Part shown: one piece after another, positions 32,605-41,077 of the stretch
How positions within the stretch are numbered: the stretch's first letter is position 1
Layout: every line of letters starts with the position of its first letter
Source of the DNA: Salipaludibacillus sp047795645
GTDB taxonomy: Bacteria > Bacillota > Bacilli > Bacillales > Salisediminibacteriaceae
Length of the DNA: 64,000 nt
Assembly (NCBI RefSeq): GCF_047795645.1
Contig: NZ_CP181045.1
Span: 248,001 to 312,000, forward strand
Direction: 5' to 3'
Translations under genes and position numbers: made by a program
The notes under the pieces: model-generated
What the model was told of the DNA's origin: nothing
What the model saw: the letters and a program-made list of their open reading frames with translations, nothing else
The model's database searches: none

Positions 32605-33156
32605 ATGAACAACCCAGTTCCAGTAATGGAAAAACGTGATTTTTTGAAATGGTTTTTGGAATCATATCAATTGAAACGGCGTGAGTGTGCGTGGCTACTA
32701 AACTTTTTAATGAGTGATGATATCTTAATGGAGAGAGTCCACTTTGTTGAGAATGCCGAACATTGTCCTAAATCATTAATGATTTCAGCTAATAATGTAG
32801 ATCAAGTTCCATTTGCTTTCCACAAAAATCAGCATGTGACGATGGATGCAGAGAAATCTTTTCATGATATTCGATTGAACCGAAACGAGGATATTTATAT
32901 CCAGTTAAATTTCAAAGAGAAACAGACTTTGCCACAGTACATGGCTGTGTTAGAAGAGAATCCGTACTTACCAGTAAATAAAGAAGAAGAGAATTTACAA
33001 GGCTTATTGGCAGAAATGATTTTAGACCAATCGATACGCATTCAAAAAGTGAAGCGGTTAGAAGAGGAAATTGATCTCGCTTTAGTAAACGGAGATGAAA
33101 TCACTTTTCAAAACTTATCAAAAAAATATTCCGCTTTAAAAGCCCTTGAAGATTAA
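32605..33156 (+). CDS. reoY: UPF0302 protein ReoY (YpiB)
   Basis: 183 residues with the family features: an N-terminal FLKWFLESYQLKRRECAWLLNFL helix and HFVENAEHCPKSLMIS. In Listeria the homologue, with ReoM, directs ClpCP to degrade MurA and so tunes peptidoglycan synthesis; B. subtilis YpiB is the counterpart. That role is carried over by family only. Start follows AAGGGAGGGG. The terminator overlaps its last codons. Confidence 0.85.
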   Translation: MNNPVPVMEKRDFLKWFLESYQLKRRECAWLLNFLMSDDILMERVHFVENAEHCPKSLMISANNVDQVPFAFHKNQHVTMDAEKSFHDIRLNRNEDIYIQLNFKEKQTLPQYMAVLEENPYLPVNKEEENLQGLLAEMILDQSIRIQKVKRLEEEIDLALVNGDEITFQNLSKKYSALKALED

Positions 33157-33164
33157 GGGCTTTT
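33138..33164 (+). terminator. Terminator overlapping the end of reoY
   Basis: AAAAGCCCTT pairs perfectly with AAGGGCTTTT. The stop codon lies in the loop/3' arm, so the last codons double as terminator stem. Confidence 0.85.
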
Positions 33165-33305
33165 CTTTTAGGAAAACTTTAAATTTAAATCGTGGTACTG
33201 AAGAATTCAGAGATTAGAATTAATTAAGGTTTGGGGGATCTGCTACTTTGTTGATATACTATAAGTAATCCCTTAGGAGAATAGTTTTACAAGGAGAGTG
33301 TCAAA

Positions 33306-33785
33306 ATGAAATGGAAAGTTAATCAATTGGTTACCTATTTTGAAGCAAAGGAATATGTCGACACTGCCGTTATTCCACTCATTCCGTTGCAGTGGGGGAA
33401 AGAGGAGAAAGATACGGTAACAATGGGAGAATTTACTGAATACATCACTGATCGAATTGAAAACCAATTTACAGGTAGGGTATTTTTAATGCCTCCATTC
33501 ACTTATTTGAAATCAGAGGAGTCCGCTGAAAAAGTTCGTCGTTTGAAAGAATGGGATGCTCATTTATTTCAACAAGGATTTAAATATATTTTTTATATTA
33601 CTTCAGATATTGAATGGAAGTCTCTGGATAAACAACTACCTGATGAGTTGATTTGGATCCCGGCAATTTCAAGTGAATCGATGGATTTAAACCAATTGAA
33701 AAAAACTGTAGAACAGCAAACATCGCAGATAATGCCATTGTTTACGGGGAAATGGCAAACGGAACCAAACATTCGAGGGGAATAA
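33306..33785 (+). CDS. ypiF: DUF2487 protein YpiF
   Basis: 159-residue soluble protein. Size and position immediately before qcrA match B. subtilis YpiF. The segment KWKVNQLVTYFEAKEYVDTA opens it and VFLMPPFTYLKS is near residue 60. No catalytic motif or localisation signal is visible. Its ATG has AAGGAGAG at good spacing. A separate promoter precedes qcrA, so it need not be co-transcribed with the bc complex. Confidence 0.8.
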   Translation: MKWKVNQLVTYFEAKEYVDTAVIPLIPLQWGKEEKDTVTMGEFTEYITDRIENQFTGRVFLMPPFTYLKSEESAEKVRRLKEWDAHLFQQGFKYIFYITSDIEWKSLDKQLPDELIWIPAISSESMDLNQLKKTVEQQTSQIMPLFTGKWQTEPNIRGE

Positions 33786-33820
33786 TATATTATTCTTCAA
33801 AAATGATTAACGTGATTTTA

Positions 33821-33850
33821 TTGACATAGTACGTTTTATTGGGCTATCAT
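33821..33850 (+). promoter_or_regulatory. Promoter of qcrABC
   Basis: TTGACA (33821-33826), 18 nt, then TATCAT (33845-33850). Downstream, TTAGTAT (33860-33866) and ATACTAA (33882-33888) form a perfect inverted repeat in the leader, a possible operator or hairpin. Confidence 0.6.
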
Positions 33851-33919
33851 AATACTGTCTTAGTATATTTTAAAATGTGTGATACTAATGTAAAGAACTG
33901 GATGTGAGGAGGGAAGTTT

Positions 33920-34426
33920 GTGAGCGACGAAAAAAACCATCGGGTTTCGAGGCGTCAATTTTTAACTTATACATTAATGGGTGTTGGTGGCTTTATGGCT
34001 GCTGGAATGGTTAGCCCAATGGTAAGAATGGCGTTAGATCCTGCTTTAGAAGCAACAGGAGAAACGGATTTTGTATCTGTAGGACTTGGCGAAGACGAAT
34101 TAACAGACGAGCCACAGATCGTTAATTTCCAATTGGAAGTTGAAGATGCTTGGTATACATCAGACCAGCCGAGATCTGCATGGATTTATAAAAATGGAGA
34201 TGAAATATTAGCTCTTTCACCTACCTGTACACACTTAGGTTGTACAGTGAACTGGAATGGCAATGAAGATTATCCTGATCAATTTTTTTGCCCGTGCCAT
34301 ATGGGAAGGTTTGAGCGAGATGGGACGAACATTGCAAACACGCCACCGACGCGACCGTTGGACGTTTATGATGTCGAAGTCCGTGACGGAATGATTTATT
34401 TAGGTCAAATTAATCAGCGTAGTTAG
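33920..34426 (+). CDS. qcrA: Menaquinol:cytochrome c reductase Rieske subunit
   Basis: [2Fe-2S] subunit of the membrane bc complex. 168 residues. N-terminal SRRQFL twin-arginine motif then a hydrophobic segment (about 12-35) gives Tat-dependent membrane anchoring. Cluster ligands are in CTHLGC near residue 110 and CPCHMGRFERDG near 132. GTG start at 33920 behind GAGGAGGG. First gene of qcrABC. Confidence 0.97.
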   Translation: MSDEKNHRVSRRQFLTYTLMGVGGFMAAGMVSPMVRMALDPALEATGETDFVSVGLGEDELTDEPQIVNFQLEVEDAWYTSDQPRSAWIYKNGDEILALSPTCTHLGCTVNWNGNEDYPDQFFCPCHMGRFERDGTNIANTPPTRPLDVYDVEVRDGMIYLGQINQRS

Positions 34427-34442
34427 AAGGGGGGCGTAAAGA

Positions 34443-35114
34443 ATGCTACAGAAAATATATGATTGGGTGGATGAACGTTTAGATATTACACCTATATGGC
34501 GCGATATTGCTGACCATGAGGTACCAGAACACGTAAATCCGGCTCATCACTTTTCTGCTTTTGTTTATTGTTTTGGAGGACTAACTTTTTTTGTTGTAGT
34601 TATCCAAATTCTTTCTGGAATGTTTTTAACGATGTATTACGTTCCAGATATTATTCATGCATATGAATCAGTATATTATTTACAAAATGAAGTAACTCAT
34701 GGAATGATCGTTCGTGGGATGCATCATTGGGGCGCAAGTTTGGTTATTGTGATGATGTTTCTTCATACCCTCCGTGTTTTCTTCACAGGTTCTTATAAGA
34801 AACCACGTGAATTAAACTGGGTTGTTGGAGTGTTACTATTTTTCGTTATTTTAGGTCTAGGCTTTACAGGGTATTTACTACCATGGGATATGAAAGCATA
34901 TTTTGCTACTGTAGTAGGACTTGAAATTGCTGAAAGTGCACCTGTTATTGGGACTTTTGCAAAAACATTGCTAGCCGGTGGAGAAATTATTGGGGCACAA
35001 ACATTAACACGTTTCTTTGCTATACATGTGTTCTTCTTACCAGGAGCATTATTAGGATTACTTGGAGCGCACTTTTTCATGATTCGGAAGCAAGGAATTT
35101 CTGGCCCATTGTAA
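34443..35114 (+). CDS. qcrB: Menaquinol:cytochrome c reductase cytochrome b subunit
   Basis: Cytochrome b6-type subunit binding two b hemes between four membrane helices. 223 residues. Heme histidines are in RGMHHWGASLVIVMMFLHTL near residue 90 and in FAIHVFFLPGALLGLLGAHF near 190. GFTGYLLPWDMKAYFATVVG near 140 belongs to the quinol site. Co-transcribed with qcrA (16 nt apart) and qcrC. Confidence 0.97.
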   Translation: MLQKIYDWVDERLDITPIWRDIADHEVPEHVNPAHHFSAFVYCFGGLTFFVVVIQILSGMFLTMYYVPDIIHAYESVYYLQNEVTHGMIVRGMHHWGASLVIVMMFLHTLRVFFTGSYKKPRELNWVVGVLLFFVILGLGFTGYLLPWDMKAYFATVVGLEIAESAPVIGTFAKTLLAGGEIIGAQTLTRFFAIHVFFLPGALLGLLGAHFFMIRKQGISGPL

Positions 35115-35152
35115 ATGTAAAGTGGGAGCTGAAGTGATAAGGAGGAAAAACT

Positions 35153-35941
35153 ATGCACCGCGGAAAAGGGATGAAGTTCGTAGGAGATTCACGTGTAACC
35201 CATCCTTCTGAACGAAAACCTAATATACCTAAGGATTATTCAGAATATCCTGGAAAAACAGAAGCATTCTGGCCGAACTTTTTACTTCGGGAATGGATGG
35301 TTGGGGCTGTTTTTCTAGTTGGCTTTTTGGTCTTAACTGTGGCTCATCCAGCACCTTTAGAAAGGCTCGCGGATCCAACAGATTCTGGTTACATACCGTT
35401 ACCGGACTGGTATTTCTTATTTTTATACCAACTGTTAAAGTACGAATTTGCAGCAGGGGATTATACCGTTATTGGGGCGGTTTTAATTCCTGGAGTAGCT
35501 TTTGGAGCACTTTTACTAGTTCCATGGCTAGATAGTGGGAAAGAAAGACGTCCATTGAAACGTCCAATTGCTAGTGGGTTAATGCTTCTTGGAATTGCGT
35601 CAGTCTTTTTCTTAACTTGGGAATCAGTCGATGACCACGATTGGGAAGCGGCAGCACAGCAAGGGGAAATTGTTGATATGGAAGTAGATGAAACAGCAGC
35701 TGGTTATGAAATTTACCAGTCTCAAGAATCCTGTATCCAATGTCATGGTGGAGATATGTTAGGTGGAGCAGCTGCTCCGAATATCTTTGAAAGTGATTAT
35801 GATAAGGAGCAAGTGATGGAAATTATCGTTAATGGGGCAGATGGAATGCCGGCTGATCAGTTTGAAGGATCAGAGGAAGAACTTGAAACACTTGCAGAAT
35901 TCATCGCTAATGATGGGCAAGAACCTGATGGTGATGAGTAA
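35153..35941 (+). CDS. qcrC: Menaquinol:cytochrome c reductase b/c fusion subunit
   Basis: Subunit-IV-like membrane part fused to a cytochrome c domain. 262 residues: three membrane helices (about 45-66, 103-125, 139-157) with PLPDWYFLFLYQLLKY near 78, then an extracytoplasmic domain with the heme c site CIQCH near 193 and a distal Met (GMPADQF). The tail is unusually rich in Asp and Glu, as in secreted parts of alkaliphile proteins. It ends the operon at a terminator. Confidence 0.96.
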   Translation: MHRGKGMKFVGDSRVTHPSERKPNIPKDYSEYPGKTEAFWPNFLLREWMVGAVFLVGFLVLTVAHPAPLERLADPTDSGYIPLPDWYFLFLYQLLKYEFAAGDYTVIGAVLIPGVAFGALLLVPWLDSGKERRPLKRPIASGLMLLGIASVFFLTWESVDDHDWEAAAQQGEIVDMEVDETAAGYEIYQSQESCIQCHGGDMLGGAAAPNIFESDYDKEQVMEIIVNGADGMPADQFEGSEEELETLAEFIANDGQEPDGDE

Positions 35942-35964
35942 GTAACATTGAGAAACAGATGTGT

Positions 35965-35999
35965 GAGCTGGCTGAGATGGATTCAGTCGGCTCTTTTTT
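35965..35999 (+). terminator. Terminator of qcrABC
   Basis: GAGCTGGCTGA pairs with TCAGTCGGCTC (11 bp with G-U pairs), followed by TTTTTT. Confidence 0.92.
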
Positions 36000-36078
36000 C
36001 ATATAATTTCTGAGATTTTCATTTGCTATTAAGTTGGCAGGTGCTGACTCACCTAAATAACTTTTAAGGGAGATTAAG

Positions 36079-36678
36079 ATGTTTTCATATATATTGACAA
36101 TTATTGGACAACGTTGGTTTATAGCAATACTGTTAATCATTAATATCTTAGGTACTATCTACGGATTTATCTGGTATGAAAGTCAAATAGTAAATACACC
36201 AGCACACTTCCTAATATTTGTGCCGGATAGTCCATCAGCTAGTTTGTTTTTTTGTATTGTATTAGCCGCCTTATTATTTGGAAATAATATTCCATTTGTT
36301 GAAGCTCTAGCTGCAGTGACTTTGTTAAAGTACGGCGTATGGGCTGTCGTTATGATTCTAGCAGCAGCGGTAGCGGGTTCACCTATAGGACCACTCAATT
36401 ATATGCTAATTGTCTCTCATTTGGGCATGGCGATACAAGGACTTCTCTATACGCCTTATTACCGAATAAAAGCCTGGCATTTAATTATTGTTGCCATATG
36501 GACGTTACATAATGATGTGATTGATTACATTTACGAGATGCACCCAGGAGTGGCTGGATCTATCTATCCATATATTCAGGAGATCGCCTACTTTACATTT
36601 TGGTTGAGCATTATTTCGTTGTTTACAGTTTACTTATTAAATAAACAATCTGTTGAACGACAAGTCGAAGTTAAATAA
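36079..36678 (+). CDS. ypjA: DUF1405 membrane protein YpjA
   Basis: 199-residue protein with about six membrane helices. Family hallmarks include YGFIWYESQIVNTP near residue 27, FVPDSPSASLFF and LHNDVIDYIYEMHP near 142. It matches B. subtilis YpjA in size and position after qcrC. Function unknown. It is followed by ypjB after 83 nt. Confidence 0.85.
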   Translation: MFSYILTIIGQRWFIAILLIINILGTIYGFIWYESQIVNTPAHFLIFVPDSPSASLFFCIVLAALLFGNNIPFVEALAAVTLLKYGVWAVVMILAAAVAGSPIGPLNYMLIVSHLGMAIQGLLYTPYYRIKAWHLIIVAIWTLHNDVIDYIYEMHPGVAGSIYPYIQEIAYFTFWLSIISLFTVYLLNKQSVERQVEVK

Positions 36679-36761
36679 ATTTCTCCTTTTCTTGTTTCAT
36701 TGTCGGTCTACTCTTGTCCCATCCTTCATAAGATGAAGTATGATAAAGAGGAGGGACAGGC

Positions 36762-37577
36762 ATGAGGAAAGGAAGGTTCACGGCGCTACTGCTACTAACG
36801 ATTATGTTCATACTTATGATGATAGCTGGATCGCTTAGTACATCCGCTGAAGAACAAGATTACTGGTCAGACTTAAATCATAAGAGTGAGGCAATATTAA
36901 GATATGTAAAAGAACAACATTATGAAGAAGCGGCTGAGCTACTAGACAATTTTGCAGAGACATTTTTGCAAATAAATCGTGCTGATCACGATTTAACGAT
37001 GACAGAACTTCAAGTTATTACAGAAGCATATGATGAAGCCGTTTATGCAGTTAAGAGTACGTCATTGTCTCAGAGAGATAGAATTCTGCACGTATACAGA
37101 CTACGGCTATTGACAGATGTTTATGTAGCTAGGCAGGAGCCATTGTGGCATCAGTTAAAAGAGCCACTCTTAGACGCCCTCAATGAATTAAATACTGTAA
37201 AGCAAGGAACCACTGAGGTGTCTGAAAAAAAAGTGAATAACTTCATCTCTTATTATGAAACGGTGAAGCCTGTTTGGAATGTTACCCTTCCTCCAGAGAG
37301 GGTGCAAAAAATCGATTCGCAAATTCAATATATTCACGAAATGACGAATAGATCCGTAACACAACAAGAATGGGTTCAACATATCGAACGTGTAGAAGCT
37401 GAATTAATTGCTATTTTTTCAGGGGAAGATGTAGATGAGGAATCCGATCCATCCTTCTATTGGCTTATTATCACTATTAGCAGTGCAATATTTAGCTCAT
37501 TAAGTTATGTAGGCTGGAGAAAATATAATGCACATAAAGCTGCGCGATTAAATAAAAAAAAGCGCCAAAACGAGTGA
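36762..37577 (+). CDS. ypjB: Sporulation protein YpjB
   Basis: 271 residues: cleavable or anchoring N-terminal signal (about 6-27), an extracytoplasmic helical domain, and a C-terminal membrane helix (about 230-250) with a basic cytoplasmic tail. The WSDLNHKSEAILRYVKEQHYEEA start of the mature part and position after ypjA identify YpjB. In B. subtilis it is linked to sporulation; mechanism unknown. Ribosome site GAGGAGGG. Confidence 0.82.
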   Translation: MRKGRFTALLLLTIMFILMMIAGSLSTSAEEQDYWSDLNHKSEAILRYVKEQHYEEAAELLDNFAETFLQINRADHDLTMTELQVITEAYDEAVYAVKSTSLSQRDRILHVYRLRLLTDVYVARQEPLWHQLKEPLLDALNELNTVKQGTTEVSEKKVNNFISYYETVKPVWNVTLPPERVQKIDSQIQYIHEMTNRSVTQQEWVQHIERVEAELIAIFSGEDVDEESDPSFYWLIITISSAIFSSLSYVGWRKYNAHKAARLNKKKRQNE

Positions 37578-37666
37578 ATGCAAGATGTAAGATAGTGGAC
37601 CAGTCCGTGTCTTTTGACTAAAATAATTTTAAATAGAGGACTTAGATCAATTGGAGGAATGGGAGC

Positions 37667-38353
37667 ATGTTTGAAACTTTTGGTGGTTATTTGATTTACT
37701 TTGCGTTACTAATGGTTATCCCTTTTTGGGCAAGTTCAAGAGTAAAAAGTACGTATCGAAAATATTCAAATGTGGTGTCTTCTTCAAGAATGACAGGAGC
37801 TGAAGTAGCACGTAAAATATTAAACGACAATGGTTTATTTAATGTTGTCGTACAACCAGTCAAAGGTCATCTAACAGATCATTATGACCCCAGTAAAAAA
37901 GAGGTACGATTATCAAAGCACAACTATTATGGGAATTCAGTTGCTGGGGTAGCGGTAGCCGCACACGAAGTGGGTCACGCGATGCAAGATGCGGAGTCTT
38001 ACAGTTTTTTACGTTTCCGTCATACGCTTGTACCAGTAGCAAATTTTGGTTCTAATTCCGCAATTTTTTTAATTATTGGTGGAATGATATTCGATATGGG
38101 AAATCTAATCTTAGCGGGAATTGTTTTCATGTCTTTTGCCGTTTTATTTCAACTTGTGACGTTACCTGTTGAGTTTAATGCGTCTAGTAGGGCAATGGAA
38201 CAGGTCGTTTCTGTTGGCGTCATCCGTAACGATGAAGAACGAAAAACGAAAAAAGTCCTTAATGCAGCAGCATTAACGTATGTTGCTGCAGCTCTTGTAG
38301 CCGTAGCAGAACTCATGCGTTTTATAATGATGTATACAGCAAGCAATGATTAG
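37667..38353 (+). CDS. yugP: Zinc metallopeptidase, YugP family
   Basis: 228-residue membrane protein with an N-terminal membrane helix, the zinc-binding AAHEVGHAMQDAE near residue 103, and three further membrane helices. Neutral zinc metallopeptidase family; substrate unknown. In B. subtilis yugP lies elsewhere; here it sits between ypjB and ypjC. It ends at a perfect terminator facing convergent ypjC. Confidence 0.92.
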   Translation: MFETFGGYLIYFALLMVIPFWASSRVKSTYRKYSNVVSSSRMTGAEVARKILNDNGLFNVVVQPVKGHLTDHYDPSKKEVRLSKHNYYGNSVAGVAVAAHEVGHAMQDAESYSFLRFRHTLVPVANFGSNSAIFLIIGGMIFDMGNLILAGIVFMSFAVLFQLVTLPVEFNASSRAMEQVVSVGVIRNDEERKTKKVLNAAALTYVAAALVAVAELMRFIMMYTASND

Positions 38354-38372
38354 TTAAAATTAGATGAGATTT

Positions 38373-38407
38373 GAAAAGTCACCGAAATATAATTTCGGTG
38401 ACTTTTC
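38373..38407 (+). terminator. Terminator between yugP and ypjC
   Basis: GAAAAGTCACCGAAAT pairs perfectly with ATTTCGGTGACTTTTC (16 bp). It sits between two convergent genes. The T run is part of the stem, so it can work both ways. Confidence 0.85.
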
Positions 38408-38458
38408 ATGTGGCTGGTTGCTGTCCTGTTCTAGAAAAGGTAGTAACTTTTATGCAAT

Positions 38459-39331
38459 TCATATTTCCAGCGGTTTCTTGTTTTCATCCAAGGTAAACCC
38501 CTCGCCCATGACATCTTGCACATCAGCTAGAGTGACGAATGCATGAGGATCGACTTTGGAGATTAAGTTCTTTAACCTGACCATCTCATTTCTACTGACG
38601 ACACAGTAGAGAACGTCGCGATCTGCACCAGAGTATGTACCTCTTCCTTTTAAGATTGTTGCTCCGCGATCCATTTCTTTTAATACTGTTGTGGCAATCT
38701 GAGAAGCTTGATCGGAAACGATCATCGCCGCTTTACCTGAGTAAGCTCCTTGTTGCATGAGGTCAATCACTTTTGCTGCAACAAAAACAGCAACTAAAGT
38801 ATACATGGCCTCTCTGTAATTTAAATAAATTAGGGAAGATGTAATGACAATAGCATCGAAGACAAACATCGTTCTTCCTATGCTCCAACCATAATATTTG
38901 AATGCTAACTTAGCAATAATATCGACACCGCCTGTTGTTCCACCAAATCGAAACACAATCCCTAACCCAACACCAATAAATACACCAGCAAATAGAGCGG
39001 CAAGTGTCATATCATCATCTAGGGGGATCGCCATAAATTTATAACGTTGGAACAGCCAAAGAAATACCGATACAGCGATCGTTCCGATGAGAGTATAGAT
39101 GAATGCATTTCGTCCAAGAACTTTCCAGCCAATAAAGAGCAAAGGAATGTTTAAAATGAGATTTGAATAGGCCGGATCTATCTTAAAAATAAAGAATAAA
39201 ATTAACGTGATTCCAGTAAAACCACCATCAGCTAAATTATTTTCCATATTAAAGTATACGAGTCCAAATGACATAATTGCCGTTCCTAGTAGTATAAAAA
39301 AGATATATTTACATTGAATATTTCCGATCAC
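38459..39331 (-). CDS. ypjC: YitT-family membrane protein YpjC
   Basis: 290 residues with five or six membrane helices, then a soluble DUF2179-type C-terminal domain (about residues 205-290). That domain carries SDQASQIATTVLKEMDRGATIL and VSRNEMVRLKNLI. Start is the GTG at 39331 (minus strand) behind AAGGAGGTG; the frame extends 16 codons upstream through the ribosome site. It is the only reverse-strand gene between 0 and 57 kb. Transport or sensing function is unknown for the family. Confidence 0.87.
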   Translation of the reverse strand: MIGNIQCKYIFFILLGTAIMSFGLVYFNMENNLADGGFTGITLILFFIFKIDPAYSNLILNIPLLFIGWKVLGRNAFIYTLIGTIAVSVFLWLFQRYKFMAIPLDDDMTLAALFAGVFIGVGLGIVFRFGGTTGGVDIIAKLAFKYYGWSIGRTMFVFDAIVITSSLIYLNYREAMYTLVAVFVAAKVIDLMQQGAYSGKAAMIVSDQASQIATTVLKEMDRGATILKGRGTYSGADRDVLYCVVSRNEMVRLKNLISKVDPHAFVTLADVQDVMGEGFTLDENKKPLEI

Positions 39332-39367
39332 AATCCGCACCTCCTTGATTTTCTGTAAGACTGCTAT

Positions 39368-39396
39368 ATTATAAAGCATAGGGAAAGTCGGTTCAA
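39368..39396 (-). promoter_or_regulatory. Sigma-A promoter of ypjC
   Basis: On the minus strand TTGAAC, 17 nt, TATAAT. The -10 lies at 39368-39373 and the -35 at 39391-39396. A near-consensus promoter. Confidence 0.8.
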
Positions 39397-39487
39397 ATGC
39401 AAAAAAACATTTGTCAAAATCGATCGTATTCGCTACGATAGTCGTGTGGCTATACTAATCCTTTCAGGAAAGGAAGGTGATGAATGG

Positions 39488-39832
39488 ATGAGAAATGAGA
39501 AAACAATGCAACAAATGCAGCAGGAAGTAGATTCATACATATCGCAGTTCAAGGAAGGGTATTTTTCACCATTGGCTCTGCTTGCTAGACTTACAGAGGA
39601 AACAGGGGAACTTGCCCGGGAAATAAACCATTATTACGGAGAGAAACCTAAAAAAGATACGGAAGAGTCTAAATCACTGGAACAGGAGTTAGGCGACATG
39701 CTGTTTGTGATCATTTGTCTAGCTAATTCCCTTAATATAAATATCGAGGAATCTTTTGATTTAGTAATGGAAAAATTCAATACTCGAGATAAAGATCGAT
39801 GGACAAGAATTGATGAAACGGAGGGTGAGTGA
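39488..39832 (+). CDS. ypjD: MazG-like nucleotide pyrophosphohydrolase YpjD
   Basis: 114-residue all-helical pyrophosphohydrolase. The metal-binding acids are in EETGELAREI near residue 36 and EQELGDMLFVI near 63, as in single-domain MazG proteins that cleave NTPs to NMP and PPi. ATG at 39488 follows GGAAGGTGATG. Its stop overlaps the dapB start (TGATG). First gene of the dapB-birA operon. Confidence 0.9.
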   Translation: MRNEKTMQQMQQEVDSYISQFKEGYFSPLALLARLTEETGELAREINHYYGEKPKKDTEESKSLEQELGDMLFVIICLANSLNINIEESFDLVMEKFNTRDKDRWTRIDETEGE

Positions 39833-40626
39833 TGATCAAGATAGTAATTGCTGGACCAAGAGGAAATATGGGAAGAGAAGCAGTAAAAATGGTAGATAAA
39901 GAGCTAGGTTTTCAATTAACTGCTGTTGTCGATCATAAATATAATGGATTTCGTATGAAAGATGTAGAAGGAATGGAGCCATTGGATCTTCCAGTTTATG
40001 AAGATATGGAGGCGTGTTTTCAACAAGTGTCGTGTGACGTTCTTATTGATTTGACGACCCCTGAAGTTGGAAAAAAACATATGTTAACAGCTTTTGAATA
40101 TGGGGTTCGACCAGTTGTTGGGACGACAGGATTCACCGATGTAGATATTGAAGAATTATCTGCTATTGCAGAAGAGAAGAAATTAGGAGCAATTATTGCA
40201 CCTAATTTTGCAATCGGTGCGATTTTACTGATGAAGTTTTCGAGAATGGCAGCGAAATATATGTCAGATGTTGAAATTATTGAACAGCATCATGATCGGA
40301 AATTGGATGCGCCGTCAGGGACGGCCGTAAAGACAGCACAATTGATCGCTGAAGTGAGAGACCCGAAAAAACAAGGTCACCCTGAGGAAGTAGAAAAACT
40401 AGCAGGAGCACGTGGGGCAGATTATGACGGCATGCGTATTCATAGTGTGAGGCTCCCAGGCTTAGTAGCTCATCAAGAAGTTTTGTTTGGTGGGGAAGGT
40501 CAATCACTAAAGCTTCGTCACGATTCATTTAACCGTACATCTTTTATGCCAGGTGTGAAGCTTGCATGCGAAACAGTGATGGAACTCGGTGTACTTGTTT
40601 ACGGATTAGAAGAAATTATTGAATAG
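39832..40626 (+). CDS. dapB: 4-hydroxy-tetrahydrodipicolinate reductase
   Basis: NAD(P)H-dependent step of lysine and diaminopimelate synthesis, and the source of dipicolinate for spores. 264 residues. GPRGNMGREAVKMV at residues 8-21 binds nucleotide; IDLTTPEV, GTTGF and EQHHDRKLDAPSGTA (catalytic His/Lys) near residue 150 follow. It begins on the last base of the ypjD stop. Confidence 0.96.
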   Translation: MIKIVIAGPRGNMGREAVKMVDKELGFQLTAVVDHKYNGFRMKDVEGMEPLDLPVYEDMEACFQQVSCDVLIDLTTPEVGKKHMLTAFEYGVRPVVGTTGFTDVDIEELSAIAEEKKLGAIIAPNFAIGAILLMKFSRMAAKYMSDVEIIEQHHDRKLDAPSGTAVKTAQLIAEVRDPKKQGHPEEVEKLAGARGADYDGMRIHSVRLPGLVAHQEVLFGGEGQSLKLRHDSFNRTSFMPGVKLACETVMELGVLVYGLEEIIE

Positions 40627-40654
40627 ATTTGCATAAAAGAGAGGGGATACAAAA

Positions 40655-41077
40655 ATGAATATTGCTTTTATTGCTCATGATAGGAAAAAAGCGGACCTTG
40701 TCGGTTTTACGATTGCTTATGAACATGTGTTAAAAAATCATCAATTATATTCTACTGGAACTACTGGAGAAAAAATTATGGAGGCAACTTCTCTTCAACT
40801 TCATCGCTTTAAATCGGGTCCGCTTGGTGGGGATCAACAAATTGGTGCACTTGTTGCAGATAACAAGATGGATTTAGTTATATTCTTCAAAGATCCATTG
40901 ACAGCACAGCCTCATGAACCAGACATTAGCGCACTTATCCGTCTTTGTGATGTGTATACGATTCCGCTAGCAACAAATATGGCAACAGCAGAAATTCTCT
41001 TATCAGGCTTAAAACGAGGAGAATTTCAGTGGAGGGACATTATCAAAGGAAATGAACACGGGGAGAATCAAGAGTGA
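40655..41077 (+). CDS. mgsA: Methylglyoxal synthase
   Basis: Converts dihydroxyacetone phosphate to methylglyoxal. 140 residues. IAFIAHDRKKADLV at the N-terminus, STGTTGEKI near 38, and GPLGGDQQIGALVA near residue 56 (phosphate loop with catalytic Asp) are diagnostic. Overlaps bshB1 by 4 nt. Pairing with bacillithiol genes makes sense, because bacillithiol helps detoxify methylglyoxal (established in B. subtilis). Confidence 0.96.
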   Translation: MNIAFIAHDRKKADLVGFTIAYEHVLKNHQLYSTGTTGEKIMEATSLQLHRFKSGPLGGDQQIGALVADNKMDLVIFFKDPLTAQPHEPDISALIRLCDVYTIPLATNMATAEILLSGLKRGEFQWRDIIKGNEHGENQE

